64,000 nt of DNA from positions 496,001 through 560,000 of the forward strand of contig CABDWT010000018.1 of NCBI GenBank assembly GCA_901456055.1. Direction: 5' to 3'. Of the stretch, positions 22,922-31,843 are shown in pieces. Under the pieces are notes generated by a model. That model worked only from the letters and a program-made list of their open reading frames with translations, had not been told where the DNA came from and ran no database searches. The position numbers were made by a program, and so were the translations under genes. This DNA is from Phytobacter ursingii (GTDB lineage Bacteria > Pseudomonadota > Gammaproteobacteria > Enterobacterales > Enterobacteriaceae). Numbering within the stretch: position 1 is the first letter of the stretch; each line of letters begins with the position of its first letter.

Positions 22922-24181
22922 TTACTGCCCCTCCCCGGATGCGATGCCGTGTACCACATCCAGCGCGCTGCGAACGCCATCCTCATGAAAGCCGTTGTAC
23001 CAGTAAGCGCCGCAGTACCAGCTACGCTGACGACCATTAATCTCACTGCGCCGCGCCTGCGCCTGCCAGCTTTGCGGGTTAAACAACGGGTGCTCATAAA
23101 CAAAGCGTTTCCAGACGTAGCGATCATCAATGGGCATGTCCGGGTTCAGGGTGACGCAGAATAAAGGCGCGCCCTCGGGCAGACCTTGCAGAATATTCAT
23201 GTTGTAGGTCACGCACGCGCTGGCCTGATCATGCTCGCTCAGGCGGTAGTTCCAGCTTGCCCAGGCGCGTTCGCGTTCCGGAAGCCAGCGCCGGTCACTG
23301 TGCAAGACCACCTCGTTACGCTGCCAGCCAATGCCACCCAGAATTTCTGTTTCCGCCACCGTTGGTTCCGCCAGCATCGCCAGCGCCTGTGCGGAGTGGC
23401 AGGCGAAAATAACCTGGTCAAACGTATGGGTCGCGTCGGCAACGTGGATTTCCACGCGCGTATCGTGGCGGGTAATACGCTGTACGGGCGTATTGAGGCG
23501 CAACGTCAGGCGGTCGCCGAGTTGATCGAGCATGGCGCGGATATACTCACGTGAACCACCAGGTACCACATACCACTGCGGACGGTGGGTCACATCCAAC
23601 AGACCGTGATTCTCAAAGAAGCGCAGAAACAGCGGCAACGGGAAACGCCGCATCTCTTGCAGGGATGATGACCAGATGGCAGCGCCCATCGGCAGAATGT
23701 AATGGCGGGCAAAAAAGGCGCTGAAATGGTGTTCATCGAGAAAGTTTTGCAGTGTGGCTTTTTCATCTACGTTACCTGCCAGAGCTTGTTTTGCCTGACG
23801 GTTAAAACGCACGATATCGCTGAGCAGATGCCAGAAAGCCGGGTTAACGAGATTTCGGCGCTGGGCAAACAGCGAAGCAAGAGTGTGTCCGTTATATTCC
23901 AGCCCGCTTTGTGGATTGTGGACGGAAAAACTCATTTGCGTTTTTTGCCCGGTAATACCTAATTCGCTGAGCAGCCCCATGAAACGCGGATAGGTGCGAT
24001 CGTTGTAGACGATAAAACCGGTATCAATGGCCCAGTTCCCCTGGGGAGTAGCGACATCCACGGTTGCCGTGTGGCCGCCGGGGGTGGCTTGCGCTTCAAA
24101 CAGCGTCACCTTGTGATGACCGGGCAGCCGCCATGCACAGGTCAACCCGGCAATGCCGCTACCAATAATTGCAATATTCAT
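22922..24181 (-). CDS. FAD/NAD(P)-binding amine oxidase-like oxidoreductase
   Basis: A 419-residue flavoprotein with the N-terminal dinucleotide motif IAIIGSGIAGLTCAWRL followed by FEAQATPGGHTATV, typical of the flavin-containing amine oxidase/desaturase superfamily. In other proteobacteria, relatives next to a CFA-like methyltransferase desaturate methylated acyl chains on the way to furan fatty acids. Whether that holds here is inference. It overlaps the SDR gene by four bases and is followed immediately by DUF1365. Confidence 0.9.
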   Translation of the reverse strand: MNIAIIGSGIAGLTCAWRLPGHHKVTLFEAQATPGGHTATVDVATPQGNWAIDTGFIVYNDRTYPRFMGLLSELGITGQKTQMSFSVHNPQSGLEYNGHTLASLFAQRRNLVNPAFWHLLSDIVRFNRQAKQALAGNVDEKATLQNFLDEHHFSAFFARHYILPMGAAIWSSSLQEMRRFPLPLFLRFFENHGLLDVTHRPQWYVVPGGSREYIRAMLDQLGDRLTLRLNTPVQRITRHDTRVEIHVADATHTFDQVIFACHSAQALAMLAEPTVAETEILGGIGWQRNEVVLHSDRRWLPERERAWASWNYRLSEHDQASACVTYNMNILQGLPEGAPLFCVTLNPDMPIDDRYVWKRFVYEHPLFNPQSWQAQARRSEINGRQRSWYCGAYWYNGFHEDGVRSALDVVHGIASGEGQ

Positions 24182-24897
24182 GATCGTACCATCCTGCGCA
24201 ATAAGGCCCGCTGCATAGACGCGGGAAGAGAAGAGAGCGCGCGTAGCAGCAATCCAAAAGCGCCCGGAAACGCGATATGTTTCTTGCCCTTTGCCAGACC
24301 CCGGCGAATGGCCGTAACCGCCTGCCCGACGCTCACCTGACCAGGCATAGCAAAGTCGTTCTTACGGGTCAGCGGTGTGTCGACAAACCCCGGTGAGACG
24401 ACGGTGACGGCGACCCCTTTCGGCTCCCAGTCCAGCCGTAAACTGTCAGCAAACCAACTGAGTGCAGCTTTTGACGCGCCGTAGGCTTCGGCACGAGGGA
24501 AAGGTAGCCAGTGGGCCATCGAACTGACCAGCACAACGCGACTTCCAGGCTTGAGCTGTGCCTGCAGCGCGGCAAGGCAATTCACCGGCCCAAGAAAATT
24601 GGTGCTCATCACCCGCTCGACAAGGGCAGCATCTACCACCCCGTTTTCCAGGTATTCGCACGTACCCGCACAGAGAATAACCAGATCGGGATGGCAGTCC
24701 GCCAATGCGTGGCGACTAGCGTCCCTGCCTGTCATGTCGAAAAGACGCACACTGATGTTGGGGCTGAATTGTTGTAGTGCGTTCAGACGCGATGGATCGC
24801 GCCCGCAGGCGATGACAAGGTAGTCATCTGCAGCGAAGGATTTAGCCAGCCCGGCGCCAATACCTGAGCTGGCGCCCGTAATAAGCACCGTTTTCAT
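24178..24897 (-). CDS. Short-chain dehydrogenase/reductase
   Basis: A classical SDR of 239 residues starting MKTVLITGASSGIGAGLAKSF (TGxxxGIG cofactor motif). The active-site Ser is in VLVSSMAHW and the YxxxK pair is in YGASKAALSW. The start at 24897 overlaps the upstream stop by ATGA; the open frame to 24933 is rejected. A role in reducing or oxidising a lipid intermediate is suggested by the operon only. Confidence 0.9.
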   Translation of the reverse strand: MKTVLITGASSGIGAGLAKSFAADDYLVIACGRDPSRLNALQQFSPNISVRLFDMTGRDASRHALADCHPDLVILCAGTCEYLENGVVDAALVERVMSTNFLGPVNCLAALQAQLKPGSRVVLVSSMAHWLPFPRAEAYGASKAALSWFADSLRLDWEPKGVAVTVVSPGFVDTPLTRKNDFAMPGQVSVGQAVTAIRRGLAKGKKHIAFPGAFGLLLRALSSLPASMQRALLRRMVRS

Positions 24898-25328
24898 GCG
24901 CGGACCCTCTTTTTCACACCGCGGACCGCCCAACCCAGTAAGGGAAGATGCTCATAAAGCATCTCTCCGGCGTCGTAATAATCGCGCTGATGCAGGACGT
25001 GCTCCCCCTGAACGGACACTACCGAACACCCTGGCAGAGAAAGAAGTTCGTTCCCGCGGATATGAGGATGCGACCAATGCATAGTCCAGGTCACCGCAAA
25101 ACGTTGACCGTCACAAAGCGGGGGATCAATAGAGAAACGACACTGTTCAACATTCGCCAGCAGATGGGTGAAGTAACGATGGATAGCGACAAACCCTTGA
25201 TGCTCGCCAAACGGATCCTGCAATACGGCATCGGGATGATAGAGCGCGCTCAGCGCCGACGGCGGCTGGCTGTCCAGTTCTGCATAGTAATGAATAAACC
25301 GATCGATAACGGAGTGCATGGTGCTCAT
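24894..25328 (-). CDS. NTF2-like (SnoaL-type) protein
   Basis: A 144-residue protein of the nuclear transport factor 2/SnoaL fold (FIHYYAELDSQPPSALSALYHPDAVLQDPFG, then FAVTWTMHW). The cone-shaped fold often binds hydrophobic ligands or acts as an isomerase. It is the first gene of the nine-gene operon; the promoter and a large inverted repeat lie in the 220 bases upstream. A second ATG (25319) is also possible as the start. Confidence 0.85.
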   Translation of the reverse strand: MSTMHSVIDRFIHYYAELDSQPPSALSALYHPDAVLQDPFGEHQGFVAIHRYFTHLLANVEQCRFSIDPPLCDGQRFAVTWTMHWSHPHIRGNELLSLPGCSVVSVQGEHVLHQRDYYDAGEMLYEHLPLLGWAVRGVKKRVRA

Positions 25329-25371
25329 CGTCCTACCCTTACCGTTGACATTGTGCGGAGATCGCCCTCTT

Positions 25372-25409
25372 TAAAACTTACACAATTACTTATATTTGTC
25401 CAAGTTTTA
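25372..25409. promoter_or_regulatory. MerR/MlrA-type operator upstream of the lipid operon
   Basis: The imperfect palindrome TAAAACTTACACA-N12-TGTCCAAGTTTTA matches at 11 of 13 arm positions. Its ACA-N12-TGT core has the same geometry as recalled for the MlrA site at csgD. On the minus strand it overlaps a possible -10 (TATAAG). It is probably bound by the MerR protein encoded at 25549-26277. Confidence 0.6.
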
Positions 25410-25500
25410 TTGCGTAAATTTTTTATATTTCATAAATATCAAATAGTTATTTAGTTTGTTTTTTGTGTTAAATCAGAGAAAAAAAGAGAAAGGCATACCC

Positions 25501-25530
25501 GTTCATGGCCGCAATGTAGCGGCCATGAAC
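25501..25530. terminator. Perfect 12-base hairpin between the MerR gene and the operon
   Basis: GTTCATGGCCGC-N6-GCGGCCATGAAC is a perfect inverted repeat just past the MerR stop. On the minus strand a T-rich stretch (CTCTTTTTTT) follows after about 11 bases. It probably ends the merR transcript; an operator role is an alternative. Confidence 0.5.
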
Positions 25531-25548
25531 ATGGAAAGAAGAGAGGAT

Positions 25549-26277
25549 TTAGAGGGTGATAACGTCGAGGGAACTGACCTGCGATTGCCACAGTTCAATT
25601 TGTTTTTTTCGCGCGGATGATAATTTACCGCTGGTGACCAGCAACCATTTTCTTGTCGGCAAAACCTCCGGTGCCAGTGCCGCAGGCGGAACCGGAAGGA
25701 TATCAATGCGATGCCCCTGCCCCGTTAGGCGAAGCGCTTCAAGCCAGATTTCACAATGGTCGCTCAGATGCCAGCCGGTGATTAAATAATTATCGCCCGG
25801 CGCGCGTTTGTCCCCTTCAAGGCAAAATGAGGTGTAGGAGATGATAATGCCGTCGAGGATTTCACGTAGTGTCATCATAGCGGCAATATTGGCCGACATT
25901 TTACTGCGCAACGGGCGCAACACTTCTGTGACCAGTTCCGAACGAGGATACTCGCGTCCGGCGTCGTAAATGAGCTGACGCAGAGAGTCAATCTTCCCTT
26001 CATTTAGCCGCGAAAGCATGTTCTCTTGCAGGGTGACCCAGTTATTGGTGCGCCGCATTTCCGGCCTGGCCAGCAGCGGTTTGACCTGGCTGACAGGTAC
26101 CCCTTTTTTCACCCAGTCGAGAATTTTGAGCGCCTGTTGCACGTCGTCATCACTGTAAAGCCGGTGCCCGCCCTCCGTGCGCATCGGTTTGAGTAAACCG
26201 TAGCGGCGCTGCCAGGCGCGAAGTGTGGTCGCCGTTATCCCGCAAAGCCGGGCAAATTCGCCAATGGAATAAGTCAT
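25549..26277 (-). CDS. MerR-family regulator, MlrA/BluR type
   Basis: The 242-residue protein starts MTYSIGEFARLCGITATTLRAWQRRYGLLKP, a MerR winged helix-turn-helix very like E. coli BluR and MlrA (RTEGGHRL). The C-terminal half (about 80-240) aligns with the degenerate cobalamin-binding region of that family: LSDHCEIW at 171-178 replaces the DxHxxG motif, so B12 binding is unlikely. BluR answers to blue light through a BLUF partner, and MlrA to c-di-GMP enzymes; the signal here is unknown. It lies upstream of the lipid operon on the same strand, with a matching operator between. A TATAGT -10 is at 26306-26311. Confidence 0.9.
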   Translation of the reverse strand: MTYSIGEFARLCGITATTLRAWQRRYGLLKPMRTEGGHRLYSDDDVQQALKILDWVKKGVPVSQVKPLLARPEMRRTNNWVTLQENMLSRLNEGKIDSLRQLIYDAGREYPRSELVTEVLRPLRSKMSANIAAMMTLREILDGIIISYTSFCLEGDKRAPGDNYLITGWHLSDHCEIWLEALRLTGQGHRIDILPVPPAALAPEVLPTRKWLLVTSGKLSSARKKQIELWQSQVSSLDVITL

Positions 26278-26466
26278 AGTACGCTCAAAGAAATAAACTC
26301 TTCTTACTATACTACGGATACATCCCGCACGCAGGATAGCGAGTAAGATCAGGCGCCTGACGGTTCGAATGATGAACCTGAACAGACCGCAGTGCTCGAA
26401 TGTGCAAAGCGTTAATCTGCCCGCGAACAGGCCATGCTTTTTGGCGTGAACCTCCAGGTTCCGGTG

Positions 26467-26495
26467 CTGACGCCTGCGGGCATTTGCAGTATACT
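26467..26495 (+). promoter_or_regulatory. Probable argS promoter
   Basis: CTGACG (26467) and TATACT (26490) are separated by 17 bases and lie about 70 bases upstream of the argS start. Confidence 0.6.
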
Positions 26496-26566
26496 CCCGC
26501 CTTTCATAATCAACACCCGGACGCGGCCAGCCCTTATGTGCTGCGTCATCAATGTAAGGTATCCCG

Positions 26567-28300
26567 GTGAATATTCAGGCTCTACTCTCAGAAAAAGTCG
26601 GTCAGGCGCTCATTGCCGCAGGTGCGGATGCGGATTGCGAACCGCAAGTCCGCCAGTCTGCAAAAGTCCAGTTTGGCGACTATCAGGCCAATGGCGTGAT
26701 GGCAATTGCTAAAAAATTGGGCATGGCACCGCGACAACTGGCCGAGAAGGTACTGACTCATCTCGATCTCAGCGGGATCGCCAGCAAAGTTGAAATCGCC
26801 GGACCGGGCTTTATCAATATCTTCCTTGCCCCGGCATTTCTGGCAGAACAGGTAAACCTGGCATTGCAGTCTGAGCGTCTGGGTATCACGAAGCCGCAAG
26901 CGCAAACCATCGTTATCGACTATTCGGCGCCAAACGTGGCGAAAGAGATGCATGTTGGTCACCTGCGTTCAACCATCATCGGCGACGCATCCGTGCGTAC
27001 CCTGGAGTTCCTAGGTCATAACGTGATCCGCGCGAACCATGTGGGTGACTGGGGTACCCAGTTCGGTATGCTGATTGCGTATCTGGAATTGCAACAGCAG
27101 GAAAACGCGGGCGAAATGGCGCTGGCGGATCTCGAAGGTTTTTATCGCGAAGCCAAAAAACATTACGACGAAGATGAAGTTTTCGCCGAGCGTGCCCGTA
27201 GCTACGTCGTGAAACTGCAAGGCGGTGATGAATACTTCCTGCAGATGTGGCGCAAACTGGTCGACATCACCATGTCCCAGAATCAGATGACTTATGACCG
27301 TCTGAATGTGACCCTCACGCGTAAAGATGTGATGGGCGAAAGTCTGTATAACTCAATGCTGCCGGGTATCGTGGCCGATCTGAAAGCTAAAGGTCTGGCG
27401 GTAGAGAGCGAAGGCGCAACCGTGGTGTTCCTGGACGAGTTCAAGAACAAAGAAGGCGAGCCGATGGGTGTGATCATCCAGAAGAAAGATGGTGGCTACC
27501 TCTACACCACCACTGATATTGCCTGCGCCAAATACCGCTATGAAACCCTGCATGCAGACCGCGTGCTTTACTACATCGACTCCCGTCAACATCAACACCT
27601 GATGCAGGCCTGGACTATCGTGCGTAAAGCCGGTTATGTCCCGGAGTCTGTCTCTCTCGAACATCATATGTTCGGCATGATGCTGAGTAAAGACGGCAAG
27701 CCGTTCAAAACCCGTGCGGGCGGCACGGTGAAACTGGCCGACCTGCTTGATGAAGCACTGGAACGCGCCCGTCGTCTGGTTGCTGAGAAAAACCCGGATA
27801 TGCCAGCCGATGAGCTGGAGAAACTGGCTAACGCCGTGGGTATCGGTGCGGTGAAATATGCGGATTTATCTAAAAGCCGTACCACTGATTATGTTTTCGA
27901 CTGGGACAATATGCTGGCGTTTGAAGGAAACACCGCGCCATATATGCAATACGCCTATACGCGCGTACTGTCAGTGTTCCGTAAAGCCGATGTCGACGAA
28001 AGCGCCCTCCTCGCCGCCAACGTGGTGATCAGTGAAGATCGCGAAGCCCAACTGGCCGCACGCCTGATGCAATTTGAAGAGACGCTGAATGTGGTTGCCC
28101 GTGAAGGTACGCCGCACGTGATGTGTGCCTATCTGTACGATCTGGCTGGCCTGTTCTCTGGCTTCTATGAACATTGCCCGATTCTGAGTGCTGAGAGTGA
28201 AGAGGTCCGCAACAGCCGCCTGAAACTGGCGCTGCTGACCGCGAAGACGCTGAAACTGGGTCTGGATACGCTCGGTATTGAAACCATCGAACGTATGTAA
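26567..28300 (+). CDS. argS: Arginyl-tRNA synthetase
   Basis: ArgS is the class I synthetase charging tRNA-Arg. The start is GTG at 26567 and the product is 577 residues, identical in length to E. coli. The HIGH-like motif is in [16 protein letters not shown] and the KMSK-like loop in [12 protein letters not shown]. The N-terminal additional domain and the C-terminal anticodon helix bundle ending ETIERM are complete. A strong terminator follows. Confidence 0.97.
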   Translation: MNIQALLSEKVGQALIAAGADADCEPQVRQSAKVQFGDYQANGVMAIAKKLGMAPRQLAEKVLTHLDLSGIASKVEIAGPGFINIFLAPAFLAEQVNLALQSERLGITKPQAQTIVIDYSAPNVAKEMHVGHLRSTIIGDASVRTLEFLGHNVIRANHVGDWGTQFGMLIAYLELQQQENAGEMALADLEGFYREAKKHYDEDEVFAERARSYVVKLQGGDEYFLQMWRKLVDITMSQNQMTYDRLNVTLTRKDVMGESLYNSMLPGIVADLKAKGLAVESEGATVVFLDEFKNKEGEPMGVIIQKKDGGYLYTTTDIACAKYRYETLHADRVLYYIDSRQHQHLMQAWTIVRKAGYVPESVSLEHHMFGMMLSKDGKPFKTRAGGTVKLADLLDEALERARRLVAEKNPDMPADELEKLANAVGIGAVKYADLSKSRTTDYVFDWDNMLAFEGNTAPYMQYAYTRVLSVFRKADVDESALLAANVVISEDREAQLAARLMQFEETLNVVAREGTPHVMCAYLYDLAGLFSGFYEHCPILSAESEEVRNSRLKLALLTAKTLKLGLDTLGIETIERM

Positions 28301-28313
28301 GTTGAAGGTCTGT

Positions 28314-28346
28314 AAAAAACCCGGCAAATGCCGGGTTTTGTTTTTT
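28314..28346 (+). terminator. argS terminator
   Basis: AAAACCCGGC-AAAT-GCCGGGTTTT is followed by G and six T, directly after the argS stop. Confidence 0.9.
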
Positions 28347-28363
28347 CATACTATCGGAAGAAT

Positions 28364-28441
28364 TCCCGGATGCGGCTGCGCCTTATCCGGGCTCCCAACC
28401 GCACCGACCGTAGCCCCGGTAAGCGTCAGCGCCACCGGGGG
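28364..28441. repeat. REP/BIME-like palindromic pair
   Basis: Two imperfect GC-rich palindromes, CCCGGATGCGGC...TATCCGGG (28365-28391) and CCCCGGTAAGCG...CACCGGGG (about 28414-28440), lie close together between convergent argS and the hydrolase gene. The first closely resembles the enterobacterial REP consensus. Confidence 0.75.
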
Positions 28442-28445
28442 AAGC

Positions 28446-29585
28446 TTAGAAATACTTACGCAGATACTCAGTCAGACACAGCATCGCCATTGCCTGACCA
28501 TAGGGCATGGAGGTTAGTGGGATCTGACGGTAGAAATCCAGATCGCTGCCCATCCCCGTGCCGAAAGAGACCTGCAGCAGTTCGCCTTCCGGTGAAATGT
28601 TCTTCACCACGGCTTTGATTGCTTTCTCGGCAACCTGCGCATACTCCTGACCAACATAGCGCTTACGTACCGCTTTCAGCATGCCGTAGGCAAACCCGGC
28701 GGTTGCTGACGCTTCAAGATACGATGTCGGATCGTCAAGCAGCGTATGCCACAGTCCGCTCTCGTCCTGGCATTTCGCCAGCGCAGCGATTTGCGCGTTT
28801 AATACCTGCACCAGATAACGGCGTACCGCATTGTTTGTCGGTAAATCCACCAGTTCCAGGAAGTCCGGGATCACAATAGTCAGCCAGCTGTTGCCGCGCG
28901 CCCAACGAGCATGTGCAAAATTATGGCAGCCTTCGTAATTCCAGCCGTGGAACCACAGACCTGTCTCCCTGTCCATCAGGTTCTGCACATGCAGCAGGAA
29001 CTGATAAGTCGCCTCTTCCACATACTCAGGACGATTAAGCAGCTTACCGATTTTCGCCAGCGGCAGAACGGTCATCATCAGGGTGTCATCCCACATCTGC
29101 TGATGGTTCTCTTCGGCAAGCGTGATGTGCTGCATACCGCCATGCTCCGTACGCGGCATCTCATTCATTGCCCACTCGGCCCAGCTCTCCAGCCACGGCA
29201 GGTAGGCCGGATTGCGGGTCTCTTCGTAGCGATACGCCAGCGTCAGAAACGGCGCCATGGTGTTCACGTTCTTGGTCGTCGCACCTTCGGCAAAGCGGTC
29301 AGCGAACCAGCTATCAATCACATCACGTACCGTCTGGTCGCCGGTCTGCTGGTAATACTGGTACATCCCATACAGACCGACGCCATGGGTCCATTCCCAG
29401 CCCGCCCATCCTTTGGTGTCAATCACACGCCCGTCGTCAAGCCGCAGTAAAAACTCGCCGGTGGTGTCGTGAATATTGACCAGATTATGCGTTACCTTCT
29501 GAATCAATGATTTCAGCTCGTCGCGGGCGATAAAACGCTCTGGCTGACAAAGTAATGGGCTATGTTTGACAGGCCAAACCTTCAT
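28446..29585 (-). CDS. GH88/GH105-family unsaturated glucuronyl/rhamnogalacturonyl hydrolase
   Basis: A 379-residue (alpha/alpha)6-barrel hydrolase of the YteR/YesR/RhiN type. These enzymes remove the unsaturated uronic acid left at the non-reducing end by pectin or glycosaminoglycan lyases. Family signatures seen are GWAGWEWTHGVGLYGMYQYY, the acidic WDDTLMM motif holding the probable catalytic Asp, and ARGNSWL. There is no signal peptide, so it acts on imported oligosaccharide in the cytoplasm. It follows the GPH symporter by ten bases under a KdgR-like box. RhiN is a plausible counterpart but not assured. Confidence 0.88.
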   Translation of the reverse strand: MKVWPVKHSPLLCQPERFIARDELKSLIQKVTHNLVNIHDTTGEFLLRLDDGRVIDTKGWAGWEWTHGVGLYGMYQYYQQTGDQTVRDVIDSWFADRFAEGATTKNVNTMAPFLTLAYRYEETRNPAYLPWLESWAEWAMNEMPRTEHGGMQHITLAEENHQQMWDDTLMMTVLPLAKIGKLLNRPEYVEEATYQFLLHVQNLMDRETGLWFHGWNYEGCHNFAHARWARGNSWLTIVIPDFLELVDLPTNNAVRRYLVQVLNAQIAALAKCQDESGLWHTLLDDPTSYLEASATAGFAYGMLKAVRKRYVGQEYAQVAEKAIKAVVKNISPEGELLQVSFGTGMGSDLDFYRQIPLTSMPYGQAMAMLCLTEYLRKYF

Positions 29586-29595
29586 ATTCTTAACC

Positions 29596-31173
29596 TCAGT
29601 TGTAAGTCGATTTCAGTGACGCGTTTTCTTTCAGGGAAGGCGCGGCAGGTTTATTACGATTCAGATAGCCGATGTTGTTATTGCCCCACAGGGACTCAAA
29701 CGGCATGCCTGCCAGCATCTCAACGGTGGCACGCGCTTCCGGCGTTGCGCTTTCCGGCACCACACGACCGGATTCGCGCATTTTGGCCGTCTCTGCACGA
29801 AGAATGCTGTGCGTTTTCAGGTTCAATTTGAAGCGCAGAGAGACCAGGAAACCACAGGCGAGAACCAGCAACGTACCAAAACACATGATCATCAGGATGG
29901 TGTGGCTAACTTCCGGAACCTGCGTTTTCTGGCCGGAGACAAACCCGGAGGTCTGCATCACGATCCCGACCAGCATGACCGCACCGGCCTGAGAGGCTTT
30001 ACGGGTCAGGGTCATGATGCCCGCAAAGATACCCTCACGACGCTGACCGGTAACCACTTCATCCACGTCGGCGATATAGGTATAAGTGTTCCATGGAACG
30101 TAGTTGATCCCGCCACGGCCCAGACCAGCAACGGCAGATACCAGCAGCAGCAAGGCATAGATGTCACTCAGGCCCGCCCAGTAAAGGATGGCGAAAGACG
30201 CCGCGCTCAGACCAAACAGCACCACAACCATGCGGTAAGACGGCGCTGGCCCAAAACGGATACACAGCGGGATCATGGCGATAACGGCGATAAACTGGAA
30301 AATAGCCATCGTACCCAACAAATTAGACGCGACAGACGCTTCCTGCATCAGCACGAAAACAACGTAGTAGGTAAAGACGGCGTTAAAGACGTCCTGCGCG
30401 ATATAGCCGCCCAGGTACATCCCCAGGTGCTGACGGAAAATCTTAATGCGCAGCGTTGAGCTCAGCTCAACAAACAGGCGACGCAGGCTCTGGCCCAGGG
30501 TCAGATGTTTTTTCTCGGCTTCGGCACGCAGCGCGGCTTCGGTCCAGTCTTCGCGCGGACGCTCCCAGGTAAAACACCAGACAAAGGTCAGCATCAATGC
30601 GCACAGTACGGAGAACACCAGGCTTGCATAGAAGAAGGAAACCGGATTGTCTTTACCGAAATGGGCCAGCAGGATACCCGGCAGGAACGAGGCCAGGATC
30701 GCGGACATCTGCGCCATAGAGATACGCGCACCGGAGAATTTGGTTTTCTGTTTGAAATCGTCGGTCATTTCCGGCACCAGCGTTTCGTACGGCACCAGGA
30801 TCATGGTATAGACCACATCAAACAGCAGGTATGTCAGCAGGTAATACCAGAAGCTCATGTCCCCTACCCACATAATGGAGTAGCTGAACACACACGGAAT
30901 ACCCAGCATGATAAAGAATTTACGCCGACCAAAACGCTTGCCCAGCCAGGTGGAGCCGAAGTTATCGGTTAAAAAGCCCATCAGTGGGCTGACTACCGCA
31001 TCCAGTACCCTGGCGGCCGCAAAAATAAACGTCGCTTCGATAGGCGTCAGGCCGCAGAAGGTGGTGTAGAAATAGAGTAGCCATGCAGCGGTAAGTGCTG
31101 TCGTGCCCGCCCCCAGGAAGTCGCCTGAGCCATAGGCGAGGTAGTTAACCAACCCAATTTTACGTGTTTTCAT
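29596..31173 (-). CDS. GPH-family cation:oligosaccharide symporter
   Basis: A 525-residue, 12-segment transporter of the glycoside-pentoside-hexuronide family (MFS-like). Typical stretches are AARVLDAVVSPLMGFLTDNFGS, YETLVPEMTDDFKQKTKFSG and the late GLGRGGINYVPWNTYTYIADVDE. A long polar C-terminal tail (about 470-525) is an extension. Partnership with the GH105-like hydrolase suggests import of unsaturated uronate oligosaccharides such as rhamnogalacturonides. Its own promoter and operator lie about 170-200 bases upstream. Confidence 0.9.
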   Translation of the reverse strand: MKTRKIGLVNYLAYGSGDFLGAGTTALTAAWLLYFYTTFCGLTPIEATFIFAAARVLDAVVSPLMGFLTDNFGSTWLGKRFGRRKFFIMLGIPCVFSYSIMWVGDMSFWYYLLTYLLFDVVYTMILVPYETLVPEMTDDFKQKTKFSGARISMAQMSAILASFLPGILLAHFGKDNPVSFFYASLVFSVLCALMLTFVWCFTWERPREDWTEAALRAEAEKKHLTLGQSLRRLFVELSSTLRIKIFRQHLGMYLGGYIAQDVFNAVFTYYVVFVLMQEASVASNLLGTMAIFQFIAVIAMIPLCIRFGPAPSYRMVVVLFGLSAASFAILYWAGLSDIYALLLLVSAVAGLGRGGINYVPWNTYTYIADVDEVVTGQRREGIFAGIMTLTRKASQAGAVMLVGIVMQTSGFVSGQKTQVPEVSHTILMIMCFGTLLVLACGFLVSLRFKLNLKTHSILRAETAKMRESGRVVPESATPEARATVEMLAGMPFESLWGNNNIGYLNRNKPAAPSLKENASLKSTYN

Positions 31174-31342
31174 TGCCGTTAACCCTGTTTATTAGTGAGG
31201 GACCTCTGGCAATCCGGCCTCGCCAAAGGTAATGCTTACACGGCTAAAGTAAGAGTATGTGCTTCGGGTTACCTTTCTGTTTCTGCCACAACCGGGGGGC
31301 AGATGGCAAAAACACAAAGAGTGCCGCAACACGCCTCACTGA

Positions 31343-31371
31343 TTTATAAAACAGTGTTTCTTTTGACTCAA
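31343..31371 (-). promoter_or_regulatory. Promoter with embedded KdgR-like operator
   Basis: On the minus strand TTGAGT (31366-31371) and TATAAA (31343-31348) are spaced by 17 bases. Between and overlapping them is GAAACACTGTTTTA (within 31345-31364), close to the KdgR consensus GAAACANTGTTTCA. Occupancy would block RNA polymerase, fitting pectin-derivative induction of the symporter/hydrolase operon. Confidence 0.75.
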
Positions 31372-31447
31372 AAGGCGGGGTCATAATTTGAGAGCCAGCC
31401 ATCATATTCCTGAGAGGAACGGCGATGACTGGCGAAAAGACGAGCGG

Positions 31448-31843
31448 CTATTGGTAGTTAACAATAACCTGGATACTGCGGACATTCAGGGCGGGAATCA
31501 ATCGCCCTCCGCCAGGGACTTCCCAGATAAAGCGTAACGGCTCAATCGCGGGCACGTCGGCGAAGGCGACAGTGGTGCCGCTTTGGGCGTCGAGTTGCAC
31601 ACAGCGTGTCTGGCTACACAAACGTGTGTTCAACCCCGCCGGCGTCGGGCCGTTTAGCTCATAACGCCATGAAACCACGGTCATCAGGCCATTGACCGGC
31701 TGCGAAGGCGCAAGAACACGCGATGACATGGCCTGCCCACGATTGCTGAGAATAACCCCGATATTGCTTGCCTGCCACGCACCGTTTCCGGCAGCATGGA
31801 CAAACAAGGGTAACGCAAGGAGTAACCCGGCCAGCTTACGCAT
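31448..31843 (-). CDS. flhE: Flagellar protein FlhE
   Basis: A 131-residue secreted protein (signal peptide to about VHA18) that acts as a periplasmic plug or regulator of proton leakage through the flagellar export apparatus. The body GAWQASNIGVILSNRGQAMSSR matches E. coli FlhE. Two cysteines (RLCSQTRCVQL) could form a disulfide. The start overlaps the flhA stop by one base (TAATG). Confidence 0.93.
   Translation of the reverse strand: MRKLAGLLLALPLFVHAAGNGAWQASNIGVILSNRGQAMSSRVLAPSQPVNGLMTVVSWRYELNGPTPAGLNTRLCSQTRCVQLDAQSGTTVAFADVPAIEPLRFIWEVPGGGRLIPALNVRSIQVIVNYQ

Noticed and set aside
25549-26277. MerR protein as a B12-dependent light sensor of the CarH/LitR type
   Set aside because: The DxHxxG cobalamin motif is absent (LSDHCEIW instead), so photosensing through B12 is unlikely.
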